From the NCBI RefSeq assembly GCF_029889845.1, contig NZ_JARANV010000001.1, positions 343,009-407,008 of the forward strand: 64,000 nucleotides of DNA, given 5' to 3'. Under the pieces are notes generated by a model. It ran no database searches. It saw nothing but the letters and a program-made list of their open reading frames with translations, and was not told the origin of the DNA. Origin of the DNA: Halomonas sp. 25-S5. GTDB lineage: Bacteria > Pseudomonadota > Gammaproteobacteria > Pseudomonadales > Halomonadaceae. Below are positions 54,647-63,890 of the stretch, piece after piece (position 1 is the stretch's first letter; each line of letters opens with the position of its first letter). Position numbers and translations under genes: made by a program.

Positions 54647-54925
54647 TCATGCGACCCGAGGGGAATGACGGCGCGTCTGGTCGCCACGTCCAGCAAGCAG
54701 GCCTGCGACGGAGATGTCTTCGTCCAGGCTCTCCCAATGCAAGCCCTCACCACGACCGATCAGCTCCCATTGATCACGCTGCTCAGGAGTACCGTGCAGC
54801 AGGCGGGGAAACCAGGCTAGCGGTATCGACAACTCACGACCATCGTCCAGGGCGATACGGAAGGCATCGGTCGTGAAACTCACATCAACCGCCAGCGGAT
54901 CAGATTCAAGGTTCAAAGTGCGCAT
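54647..54925 (-). CDS. DUF2442-domain protein
   Basis: A 92-residue protein with the DUF2442 pattern: VSFTTDAFRIALDDGRELSI followed by PLAWFPRLLHGTPEQRDQWE and GEGLHWESLDEDISVAGLLA. It starts inside the end of the DUF4160 gene (20-bp overlap), the common pairing of these two families, which are suspected of forming toxin-antitoxin-like modules without firm biochemical proof. Its stop is adjacent to repeat copy 6. Confidence 0.88.
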   Translation of the reverse strand: MRTLNLESDPLAVDVSFTTDAFRIALDDGRELSIPLAWFPRLLHGTPEQRDQWELIGRGEGLHWESLDEDISVAGLLAGRGDQTRRHSPRVA

Positions 54926-55148
54926 ACCATGCCTCCATGAAATAGGATTGGTGCCGTTCGACCAGTTTGCGAAGGTGATTGATCTCATGAGCACGCAAGC
55001 CTTTGCTCGATTGTAGCTCAACTGGGTCCAACCAGAACTTCGCGATCTGACCTCCGGCAGTCACATGGACGTGAGGAGGTTCTCGTGGGTCACCTTCATC
55101 GCTGTAAAAGAAGAACCGATAGCGGCCTTCTTTCAAGAGCGTAGGCAT
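54906..55148 (-). CDS. DUF4160-domain protein
   Basis: An 80-residue protein: MPTLLKEGRYRFFFYSDEGD followed by PREPPHVHVTAGGQIAKFWL, with C-terminal HEINHLRKLVERHQSYFMEA. The EPPHVHV segment is diagnostic. First gene of the DUF4160-DUF2442 pair. Confidence 0.9.
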   Translation of the reverse strand: MPTLLKEGRYRFFFYSDEGDPREPPHVHVTAGGQIAKFWLDPVELQSSKGLRAHEINHLRKLVERHQSYFMEAWYAHFEP

Positions 55149-55159
55149 TGCCCCCCCTT

Positions 55160-55447
55160 TTACTGACAGAAAATCGAATGATGCCCAGGCTGCCCCACTA
55201 CCACCGTCTCGATCAACCCCGACACCACCAGCCTGTCATCCTGAATCTGGCAGATGATGCGGTAATCTCCCACACGATAGCGCCAGAACTCCATCAACTC
55301 GCCCCTCAAGGGCTTGCCCAGTAGGCGCGGATGCTCCAGAGACACTACCCGCTCTTCCAGGTAGGCACGAATGCGCCGGCGGTGTTGAGGGTCGATCTTC
55401 TTGAAACTCTTTGCTGCTGAAGCCAGATACTCAATCTTCCAGGTCAC
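55160..55447 (-). CDS. RelE/ParE-family toxin
   Basis: A 95-residue toxin: IEYLASAAKSFKKIDPQHRR, LGKPLRGELMEFWRYRVGDY then RIICQIQDDRLVVSGLIETV. The WRYRVGDYRI strand with its Arg residues is the RelE core. It overlaps its antitoxin gene by 17 bp. The C-terminal VVVGQPGHHSIFCQ is slightly longer than usual. Confidence 0.92.
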   Translation of the reverse strand: MTWKIEYLASAAKSFKKIDPQHRRRIRAYLEERVVSLEHPRLLGKPLRGELMEFWRYRVGDYRIICQIQDDRLVVSGLIETVVVGQPGHHSIFCQ

Positions 55448-55652
55448 GCCAGAACTCCTCGGAGGTCATGACGCGATCCCGGCCCTGACGAAGCTGCTCA
55501 AGCGCATGCTCGGCCAGATAGGCATCCTCCAGCTCGTCGAGATGTTCCGCGATCAGCTTACGGAGGTAAAACGTCTTGGAGCGCCCTGTCGCCCGGGACA
55601 GATGGGCCAGGCGTGCCTCGATTTCCGGATCCAGGCGGAGACTGATAGGCAT
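55431..55652 (-). CDS. Ribbon-helix-helix antitoxin (RelB/StbD-like)
   Basis: A 73-residue protein starting MPISLRLDPEIEARLAHLSR followed by ATGRSKTFYLRKLIAEHLDE, the RHH DNA-binding fold, with an acidic C-terminal tail (MTSEEFWRDLED) for toxin binding. Antitoxin-first order with overlap is standard for RelBE. Confidence 0.92.
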   Translation of the reverse strand: MPISLRLDPEIEARLAHLSRATGRSKTFYLRKLIAEHLDELEDAYLAEHALEQLRQGRDRVMTSEEFWRDLED

Positions 55653-55707
55653 GATGCTCGCCTCTTGTGATACATGCGATCAATGTATCGCTGCTTGGCC
55701 GAAAACG

Positions 55708-55810
55708 CCAACGGCCGGCATCGCTGCCGGCCGCTGGGTGGTTCAGGCTAGGGAAATGGGGGTCTGTCACCGATTAGCCCCAGGAAATGGGGGTCTGTCC
55801 CTGATTAGCC
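55708..55810. repeat. Composite repeat: GCGGCCGGC palindrome plus GGGG...CCCC copies 7 and 8
   Basis: Palindrome ACGGCCGGCATCGCTGCCGG-CCGCTGG, linker GTGGTTCAGGCTAGG, then two consecutive 25-bp copies (55754-55778 and 55785-55810), each with one mismatch in the right half-palindrome (CACC, CCTG). It lies in the 260-bp gap before the PglL-like gene. Confidence 0.88.
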
Positions 55811-55912
55811 AGTCGCTTTACATCGGCTGCACGCCCCGCGACACTAGCAGCGTTACATTCCGATACGAATCGGCAACGAGAATATCAAGCCCTTAGGGCC
55901 GCAGGGACTGCC

Positions 55913-57625
55913 ATGACCACCGACACCGCCTCCAATCGCCGCCTGATAAAGTGGTTCATCGGCACGGCGATTTTCACCTTTACCGTGCTGCTGCATATCA
56001 TCTTCCCCAACATGGGCGGCTCCGGGTTGCGCCTGCCCTTCAATGCCACCGTTTGGATGGGCTTCGGCCTGATGATGGCGATCTCCATGTGGCCCGCCAC
56101 CAGGGGAGTCATCCGCTACAGCAAGTTCCATATCGGGCTCGGGTTGCTGCTGCTGGCCCTGTGGCTGCCCTTCTTCTGGAGCTGGAACGAGGCCTCGCTG
56201 ATCGCCCTGCCCCGGATGCTGACGGTGACCGCCGGCGCCATCCTGCTCTTGGGGTTGGCCCAGTTGCAGCTGACGCGCCGCGATTGGTGGTGGCTGGGCA
56301 TGGCCATCCTGCTCGGCGCCCTGATGGAAACCTTACTGGGCTATGTGCAGCTCTACCTGCTCGAACCCGGCAACTGGCTAGGGTACAACCCGGAGCTTGG
56401 GCGGCCATACGGCATCTTCCAGCAGGTCAACGTGATGGCCAGCTTCCTGGTCACTGGGCTAGTCATCTCGGCCTGGCTCTTCGGGGAAGCACGAGACAGC
56501 AAGCTTGAGCACGGCGTCATCCTGCTCGCGCCGCTCTTCATGCCGGCCCTGATCCTGGTGATCGCCTCCCGTTCGGGCTGGCTGGCGACATTGATTGCAG
56601 TGCCAATGGTACTGCTCCATCTGTGGAATCTTGACCGCGCCCGTTTCAGGGCCTGGGCAAGCGCCCTGGCCGCAGGCTGCCTGCTGGCGGTCATTGTCTT
56701 GATGAGCCAAGGCGAAGGAGGGCGCAGTGCCGAGTCGATCTCTTCTGAAGGATATCGTCCTCAGGTCTATGAACACAGCCTACGAATGATCGCCGAGAAG
56801 CCCATCACCGGCTGGGGGTACGGCAGGTTCCAGCATGATTTCCTGCATAGCCATGCCGAATGGCGCACTGCCGAGGAGGGTCGCGCCACTCTGAAGGAGC
56901 ACTACAGCCACCCGCACAACGAGCTCTTCTTCTGGGGGATCGAGGGTGGTCTACTGCCGATGTTGGCGATACTGATACTTGCGGGTTGGGTGGCCTGGCG
57001 GTTATGGACACATGGACCGCATGGGGAAAGGCTGTTGATGGCCGCCCTGCTGGTACCACTCTCGGTGCACACCATGCTGGAATACCCCTTCTACCATTCC
57101 CTAGGCCATTGGCTGGCCTTTCTGTTGTTGCTGGGAATGGTCGTCAAGATGAGCGGGAGGACGAGAATCCGGGCCAACCGCTATACCTTCGGCGTTCGGG
57201 CGGGCGCCTGGCTAACGGTGCCCCTTGTGTGGCTCTTCATGACAACCCACCTGCAGGCACTCTGGCAGGTCAGGTCCTACCTGGAAACTAGCGGCCAGAA
57301 TGCCGGTGCCCTGGCCAGCGTGATCAACCCGCTGGGTATTCCTCACGACCTCGAATTCCTGGTGATGTCCCAGCAGCTCTCGGCCGCTGCGGCCCTGGGC
57401 TCCGCCGAGATGGTCGGGACCTATCGCCAGTGGGCAGAAAGACAAGCAACGCTGTTACCCAACCCCGAACTTTACCAGAACATGATTCTGGCCGACGAGG
57501 CGTCTGCTCAAAAGGACGACGATACCCAACAGCGTTTCGAACAACTCTTCCCGCATTTTGCACAGAAGCTGGAGGCGCAGGACGAGGCCAAACTGGCGAG
57601 CCAACCTGGTACGCTGCAGCGATAG
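55913..57625 (+). CDS. pglL: PglL-like O-oligosaccharyltransferase (Wzy_C superfamily)
   Basis: A 570-residue membrane protein with about twelve helices and a C-terminal soluble helical tail (about 440-570). The Wzy_C loop carries SLRMIAEKPITGWGYGRFQH and the PglL/ligase signature LKEHYSHPHNELFFWGIEGG (H-P-H-N-E), then a short-loop MLEYPFYHSLGHWL, the PglL_A/Wzy_C_2 hallmark. Such enzymes transfer lipid-linked glycans to Ser/Thr of pilins or other periplasmic proteins. The pilin gene directly downstream on the other strand is the obvious candidate substrate (inference). Confidence 0.88.
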   Translation: MTTDTASNRRLIKWFIGTAIFTFTVLLHIIFPNMGGSGLRLPFNATVWMGFGLMMAISMWPATRGVIRYSKFHIGLGLLLLALWLPFFWSWNEASLIALPRMLTVTAGAILLLGLAQLQLTRRDWWWLGMAILLGALMETLLGYVQLYLLEPGNWLGYNPELGRPYGIFQQVNVMASFLVTGLVISAWLFGEARDSKLEHGVILLAPLFMPALILVIASRSGWLATLIAVPMVLLHLWNLDRARFRAWASALAAGCLLAVIVLMSQGEGGRSAESISSEGYRPQVYEHSLRMIAEKPITGWGYGRFQHDFLHSHAEWRTAEEGRATLKEHYSHPHNELFFWGIEGGLLPMLAILILAGWVAWRLWTHGPHGERLLMAALLVPLSVHTMLEYPFYHSLGHWLAFLLLLGMVVKMSGRTRIRANRYTFGVRAGAWLTVPLVWLFMTTHLQALWQVRSYLETSGQNAGALASVINPLGIPHDLEFLVMSQQLSAAAALGSAEMVGTYRQWAERQATLLPNPELYQNMILADEASAQKDDDTQQRFEQLFPHFAQKLEAQDEAKLASQPGTLQR

Positions 57626-57722
57626 AACACTCGACGCTGTCACGAGCCACCGACGGCTCAAGCAAGTGACGGAAATGAGGACTCGGCAGAGACTGCCGTC
57701 GATTACTTGGAATTTGGAAAAG

Positions 57723-57928
57723 CCAGCGGCCGGCATCGCTGCCGGCCACTGGTTGATTCAGGCTAGGTCGGAAATGGGGGTCTGTCCCCGATTAGCTCCC
57801 GATTAGCTACAAGCGGCCGGCATCTCTGCCGGCCGCTGGGTGGTTCAGGCTAGGGAAATGGGGGTCGAAATGGGGGTCTGTCCCCGATTAACCCATTCAG
57901 GGAAATGGGGGTCTGTCCCCGATTAGCC
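57723..57928. repeat. Two composite repeats with GGGG...CCCC copies 9 to 11
   Basis: Palindromes at 57723-57750 (GCGGCCGGCATCGCTGCCGG form) and 57811-57838, each with the GGTTCAGGCTAGG-type linker, followed by 25-bp copies at 57772, 57868 (preceded by a half copy) and 57903. They fill the gap between the convergent pglL and pilin genes; the last copy ends 16 bp from the pilin stop. Confidence 0.9.
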
Positions 57929-57943
57929 TCTGCTAAGTTGAAC

Positions 57944-58393
57944 TTATCGACACTCTGATGGAACCTGCTGCGAATCAAATCCAGTATGCGTACAAAGCCA
58001 ATCAAGCCCGCCGCTTCCTCCTGAAGTATCAGAGGTCAATACAAGGGTATTACCATCACCAGGAGGCCCCTTGTAAGTAATCGTAATAACTGCCTCGCTG
58101 GCCCCTGCTACTGTAGTTGACGTAATCCCAATGCTCTTCACATACTCGCTTGCCGCTGCATCCCATCCAGAATCAATCGCTGCACCAGTCTGCAAATTTT
58201 CAGCAGCCGTTATCTTCGCTGACCCTGCCATACTTAATCCTTCACTTACTTGGGCGCGGGTCACATAATCCTGATACCTTGGAATCGCAATCGCCGCCAA
58301 AATCCCGATAATCGCCACCACGATCATCAGTTCGATCAGGGTAAAACCGCCCTGCCCGGTCTTCACGTATTTCTGCATGCCTTGTTTCTTCAT
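57944..58393 (-). CDS. pilA: Type IVa major pilin
   Basis: A 149-residue prepilin. The prepilin-peptidase site is [20 protein letters not shown], with Glu at +5 of the mature protein starting at Phe, and the leader is about 16 residues ([16 protein letters not shown]). The C-terminal domain has a disulfide-type loop ([19 protein letters not shown]) and Ser/Thr-rich stretches that could be glycosylated. ATG 58393 has an AGGGGCAGGG upstream; ATG 58378 is the alternative. Transcribed away from pilB. Confidence 0.93.
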   Translation of the reverse strand: MKKQGMQKYVKTGQGGFTLIELMIVVAIIGILAAIAIPRYQDYVTRAQVSEGLSMAGSAKITAAENLQTGAAIDSGWDAAASEYVKSIGITSTTVAGASEAVITITYKGPPGDGNTLVLTSDTSGGSGGLDWLCTHTGFDSQQVPSECR

Positions 58394-58754
58394 GGCCCTG
58401 CCCCTTGCTCCTGTCCGCCGTGGCGCGTCTGGCATCTGCCTTCTTCTCGCCGCCCGTGCGGGTTCACGTTAGGTGGGCAGGATGAGCCGTCTCAGCCTTT
58501 ACCCTGCCACCGGGTTCATCGGGCGTCATGCCGCCCGGTAAGGGTTACATTAATTTACGATCTGCAACCCTGCAAGGGGTATTGTAGCCGAAAGGTGAGT
58601 GAGTAGCAGAATTTTCATACTACTGTATGAGCCGAAGTGCGAGGAAAAGGTTGAAGGAGCGTGGTGCCGCGCTGGGCGGGGGGTGGCCACAGGGGCTAGA
58701 ATCAGCGCAGACGACACATTCCAGCGGCACCCTGCTGCGACACCATGAGGCGCC
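58394..58754. other. Divergent control region between pilA and pilB
   Basis: About 361 bp. It contains an imperfect GC palindrome (CCGGGTTCATCGGGCGTCAT followed by GCCGCCCGG, about 58509-58537) in the pilA leader and an AT-rich block (TTACATTAATTTACGATC, about 58545-58563) likely to hold the pilA promoter. I found no good sigma-54 site and no gene. Confidence 0.5.
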
Positions 58755-60551
<1,797 letters not shown>

Positions 60552-60574
60552 CGAAAAGCGGCCAAGCGGCGCGG

Positions 60575-60693
60575 TATTGTAAGAGCTGTGCTTGTTGGGG
60601 GTGGTGTTTTGTGGGAGCCGTCGGTTCGACGCTTCGACTTGCACGGCGATTTGTGCTCTCCGCCTTTCGCGGTGCAAGCACCGCTCCCACAAG
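60575..60693. repeat. REP-like cluster, GTGGGAGC family, between pilB and pilC
   Basis: Contains TATTGTAAGAGCTGTGCTTG, TTGTGGGAGCCGTCGGTTCG with ACGCTTCGACTTGCACGGCG, and the inverse GCGGTGCAAGCACCGCTCCC ACAA. Inverted arms could form a stem separating the two pilus genes in one transcript. Confidence 0.82.
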
Positions 60694-60794
60694 TAGCTCA
60701 GTGGCGGCTACAGCAACTGCAGGAGCAATCGGCACCCACAAAATCCAACAACCGCCGTGCAAGACCTGACAACACATAACGCAGGGACAGGGAA

Positions 60795-62036
60795 ATGAAC
60801 ATGGCAACGAAGCCCATGCGCAAGTCACAGAAGACCAAGCTCTATCGCTGGCGCTGGAGCGGCAAGGGGCCCCAGGGGCGCAAGGTGGGCGGCGAGATCA
60901 TCGCGCCCCGCAAGGCCGAGGTGGAGAAGCTCCTGGCCGGCCAGAACATCATGGTCAAGCAGATTCGCCGCAAGAGCGGGTTCGGCGGCGGCATGGGCAA
61001 GATCAAGCCGCGGGACATCATGCTCTTCGCCCGCCAGATGGCGACCATGATCCGCGCCGGCGTGCCGGTGCTGCAGGCCTTCCAGGTGGTGGCGGAGAGC
61101 CTCAAGAAGCCGGCCATGAGCGCGCTGGTGCAGGAGCTGATGAACGACGTGGCGGCCGGTTCCAGCTTCTCCGAGGCGCTCAAGCGCCATCCCCAGCACT
61201 TCGATCGGCTGTTTGCCAACCTGGTGGAGGCCGGGGAGCAGTCGGGCTCACTGGATCGCATGCTCGAGCGAATCGCGACCTACAAGGAGAAGGTAGAGTC
61301 GCTCAAGAGCCGCGTGAAGAAGGCGCTCTGGTATCCCGCGTCGGTCCTCGTGGTCGCCTTTGCCGTCACGGCCCTGCTGCTGATCAAGGTGGTGCCACAG
61401 TTCGAGAGCCTCTTCCATGGCTTCGGCGCCGAGCTGCCCGCCATGACCCGCATGACCATCGCTCTCTCGGAGTTCGCCCAGCAATACTGGTGGTGGGGCC
61501 TGCTCGGCGTCGCGGCCTTCATCTTCTTCCTGCGCGCCGGCATGAAGAAGTCCGTGGCGTTCCGCTACCGCATGCATGCGCTCTCGCTGCGCATCCCGGT
61601 GATCGGCGACATCCTCGACAAGTCGGCCGTGTCGCGCTACTCGCGTACGCTCGCCACCACCTTCGGCGCCGGCGTGCCGCTGGTGGAGGCATTGGAAACC
61701 GCCGAGGGCGCGGCGGGCAACATGGTCTACGAGCGCGCCATCGCCCAGATCCGCGAGGACGTGGCCACCGGCCAGCAGCTCAACTTCGCCATGCGCCTCA
61801 CCGAGCAGTTCCCGGCGCTGGCGGTGCAGATGGTGGGGATCGGCGAGGAGGCCGGCTCGCTGGATGCCATGCTCAACCGGGTGGCGGACTACTACGAGGA
61901 GGAGGTCGACAACAAGGTGGATACCCTCACCTCGCTGCTCGAGCCCTTCATCATCGTGGTGCTGGGCGTGCTGGTCGGCGGCCTGGTGATCTCGATGTAC
62001 CTGCCGATCTTCGAACTGGGCAGCGTGATCGGCTAA
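60795..62036 (+). CDS. pilC: Type IV pilus inner-membrane platform protein PilC
   Basis: A 413-residue GspF-family protein with two homologous T2SSF domains: MLFARQMATMIRAGVPVLQA near residue 77, and the second beginning YSRTLATTFGAGVPLVEALE near residue 280. Three membrane segments lie at about 180-205, 230-250 and 385-410. Basic N-terminus (KPMRKSQKTKLYRWRWSG). It anchors PilB under the pilus. The usual pilD peptidase and coaE genes do not follow; tandem repeats and a DUF2283 gene are found instead. Confidence 0.95.
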   Translation: MNMATKPMRKSQKTKLYRWRWSGKGPQGRKVGGEIIAPRKAEVEKLLAGQNIMVKQIRRKSGFGGGMGKIKPRDIMLFARQMATMIRAGVPVLQAFQVVAESLKKPAMSALVQELMNDVAAGSSFSEALKRHPQHFDRLFANLVEAGEQSGSLDRMLERIATYKEKVESLKSRVKKALWYPASVLVVAFAVTALLLIKVVPQFESLFHGFGAELPAMTRMTIALSEFAQQYWWWGLLGVAAFIFFLRAGMKKSVAFRYRMHALSLRIPVIGDILDKSAVSRYSRTLATTFGAGVPLVEALETAEGAAGNMVYERAIAQIREDVATGQQLNFAMRLTEQFPALAVQMVGIGEEAGSLDAMLNRVADYYEEEVDNKVDTLTSLLEPFIIVVLGVLVGGLVISMYLPIFELGSVIG

Positions 62037-62037
62037 A

Positions 62038-62110
62038 GCGCCGAGCGGCCAAGCAGCCAAGCAGCCGAGCGGCCAAGCGGCCAAGCGGCCAAGCGGCCAA
62101 GCGGCCAGCC
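62038..62110. repeat. Tandem GCCAAGCGG 9-bp repeat
   Basis: About eight units of a GCCAAGCGG/GCCGAGCGG motif start three bases after the pilC stop, with some 8-9-bp variants (AGCAGCCAA). Candidate variable-number tandem repeat. Confidence 0.88.
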
Positions 62111-62155
62111 GATGATATAAAGGACCAGGAACCTGATCCAATGGGAGGCTTGATC

Positions 62156-62347
62156 ATGCGCACCACCTATGACGAGGCGGATGACATCCTGGTACTGCAC
62201 CTTGCCGACAAGCCGATAGCTCGTGAACGCTCTCAGGACTGGAACACGCATATCAGCTATGCAGAGGACGGCACCATCGTCGAGGTGGTGATCCTGGAAG
62301 CCTCGAAACAGGGCGCCTGGCCGCTGCTGAAGAGCGCGGCGGCGTGA
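62156..62347 (+). CDS. DUF2283-domain protein
   Basis: A 63-residue protein starting MRTTYDEADDILVLHLADKP, with GTIVEVVILEASKQGAWPLL at the end; the Y-D.e.D.l.l.l pattern and the E-I-l-ds/eaS pattern are those of DUF2283, a widespread small family of unknown role. GGGAGG seven bases upstream selects ATG 62156 over ATG 62141. It lies between two tandem repeat tracts. Confidence 0.85.
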   Translation: MRTTYDEADDILVLHLADKPIARERSQDWNTHISYAEDGTIVEVVILEASKQGAWPLLKSAAA

Positions 62348-62353
62348 TTTAAC

Positions 62354-62402
62354 GCCGAGCGCCGAGCGCCGAGCGCCGAGCGCCGAGCGCCGAGCGCCGA
62401 GC
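62354..62402. repeat. Tandem GCCGAGC 7-bp repeat, seven perfect units
   Basis: Seven exact copies of GCCGAGC starting seven bases after the DUF2283 stop. The unit length is not a multiple of three and it is outside any gene. Strong candidate for length variation between strains. Confidence 0.92.
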
Positions 62403-62423
62403 AGGATGATGGCAGCGGCCGTA

Positions 62424-62541
62424 ATGTGGGAGCTGTCGGTTCGACGTTTGGACTTGCACGGCGATAGGTTTTTTGTGGGAGCGGTGCTTGCACGGCGATT
62501 TTCGCCCTCCGCCTTTCGCGGTGCGAGCACCGCTCCCACGA
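62424..62541. repeat. REP-like cluster, GTGGGAGC family
   Basis: Two direct units (ATGTGGGAGCTGTCGGTTCG then GACTTGCACGGCGAT; TTGTGGGAGCGGTGCTTGCA then CGGCGATTTT) and one inverted unit (GCGGTGCGAGCACCGCTCCC AC). It lies between convergent DUF2283 and L,D-transpeptidase genes. Confidence 0.82.
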
Positions 62542-62575
62542 CACCCTGCTTCCACAGAATCCTGCACTCACATCG

Positions 62576-63094
62576 TCAGTCATGCAGCCAGACCGGCGTG
62601 CCCGGCAGGGCGATCTCGAACAGCGCCAGCAGCTCACCATCTCGCACACGGATGCAGCCATGGGAGCGGGCGACGCCCATGGGCTCGCTCGGCGGGGTGC
62701 CGTGCAGGTAGATATAGCGCCGCTGGGAGTCCACGTTGCCGCCGCGGTTGCGGCCCGGCTCCAGGCCGCTTAGCCAGAGGATGCGGGTAAGGATCCAGTC
62801 GCGGCCCGGGTGCTCGGCGGCCAGGGCCTCGCTGTAGACCTCGCCGGTGGGCCGGCGGCCGCGGTAGACGGACCCCGGCGGGTTACCCGCGCCGATGGCG
62901 GCACGAATGGTGTGCCAGCCCAGCGGCGTGGCGCCGCTGCCCTCCTCCTCCCCGGTGCCATTGGCGGCCGTGGAGACCTCGCAGGACCACTCGACCTCGC
63001 GCCCCCGCCAGACGCTGAGCCGCTGGGCGGCCGTGTCGATCTCCAGCCACACACCCTCCGCCGGCGGCAGTTCGGTGAGCAAGGGCGTGCGCAT
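62576..63094 (-). CDS. L,D-transpeptidase (YkuD domain)
   Basis: A 172-residue protein with the catalytic motif YIYLHGTPPSEPMGVARSHG followed by CIRVRDGELLALFE (H-x-n-S-H-G-C-I-R). Most of the chain is the YkuD fold; no signal peptide is seen (MRTPLLTELPPAEGVWLEID), as in the short YkuD proteins whose location is debated. Such enzymes form 3-3 peptidoglycan crosslinks or attach lipoproteins. Its ATG overlaps the psrA stop (TGATG), so it is translationally coupled to the regulator. Confidence 0.9.
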   Translation of the reverse strand: MRTPLLTELPPAEGVWLEIDTAAQRLSVWRGREVEWSCEVSTAANGTGEEEGSGATPLGWHTIRAAIGAGNPPGSVYRGRRPTGEVYSEALAAEHPGRDWILTRILWLSGLEPGRNRGGNVDSQRRYIYLHGTPPSEPMGVARSHGCIRVRDGELLALFEIALPGTPVWLHD

Positions 63095-63762
63095 CAGCCG
63101 GCCTCGCGCCGGGCCGGGGCAGGCTCGGGCAGCGGCGCGTTCATGGCCGCCACCACCACCGGGCGCAGGCGACGCACCAGGTCGCGCACGCTGACGTGCT
63201 CGCCGTAGTCCTTCTCGGCGATGTCGCGCAGGGCATCCAGGCCGGAGAGCGTGAAGATCACCGTGCCCAGCATGAAGTGCAGCCGCCAGAAGCGCTCGGC
63301 ATCGGGCAGTTCCGGCGTGGCGCGGCGCACCAGCTCCGTGAAGCGGGTGAAGACGCTGCCGTACTCCTCCTGGATGTAGCGGCGCAGGTGGCCCTGGGCC
63401 TGGCTGTAGGCGAGCCCCAGCAGGCGCATGAACCCCTTGAGGCTGTTGCGCTCCGCCGGCACCTCGAGCACGCTGCGCGCCATGGTCTCCAGCAATTCTT
63501 CCAGCGGAATCACGCCCCCCGCGTGGTCCGCCTCGAGCTCGTCGAGGGCGGCGTGGAAGCGCACGGTGAAGGGGTCGAGGTAGCGCGCGAAGACCGCCTG
63601 GATCAGCGACTTCTTGGAGCCGAAGTGATAGTTGACCGCCGCCAGGTTGACCTTGGCCTTGCTGGTGATGTTGCGCAGCGAGGTCTCGGCGAAGCCGCGC
63701 TCGGCGAACAGCACCTCGGCGGTATCGAGGATGCGCGTGACGGTGTCGGGCTGCTGGGCCAT
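63094..63762 (-). CDS. psrA: TetR-family fatty-acid-responsive regulator PsrA
   Basis: A 222-residue repressor. The HTH opening TRILDTAEVLFAERGFAETS followed by LRNITSKAKVNLAAVNYHFG and SKKSLIQAVFARYL is the PsrA group. PsrA senses long-chain fatty acids and controls beta-oxidation and, in Pseudomonas, rpoS. ATG 63762 (MAQQPDTVTRIL) is chosen; the upstream frame reaches into the operator. A perfect PsrA-type site lies just upstream, implying autoregulation. Confidence 0.85.
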   Translation of the reverse strand: MAQQPDTVTRILDTAEVLFAERGFAETSLRNITSKAKVNLAAVNYHFGSKKSLIQAVFARYLDPFTVRFHAALDELEADHAGGVIPLEELLETMARSVLEVPAERNSLKGFMRLLGLAYSQAQGHLRRYIQEEYGSVFTRFTELVRRATPELPDAERFWRLHFMLGTVIFTLSGLDALRDIAEKDYGEHVSVRDLVRRLRPVVVAAMNAPLPEPAPARREAG

Positions 63763-63784
63763 GGGCAACGGCTCCACATCATTG

Positions 63785-63798
63785 GAAACAATTGTTTG
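63785..63798 (-). promoter_or_regulatory. PsrA operator
   Basis: GAAACAATTGTTTG matches the known PsrA consensus (G/C)AAAC-N2-4-GTTT(G/C), 23 bases upstream of the psrA start. Confidence 0.75.
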
Positions 63799-63890
63799 AA
63801 TGTTCCGCGAGTGTATGACAGCCAAGGGCGCGGCTCAATGCCGCAGGGGGCAGGGTGTTTGAAACGGGGGCGAAGAGCGGCAGGGGCCTG

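Noticed and set aside
50206..57928. Chromosomal integron cassette array
   Set aside because: Mixed gene orientation, no integron integrase, and the repeats lack the R and L box layout of attC sites.
58480..58540. A sigma-54 promoter for pilA (TGGC...GC words on the minus strand)
   Set aside because: TGGCAGGGTAAAGGCT keeps only half of the TGGCAC-N5-TTGC pattern.
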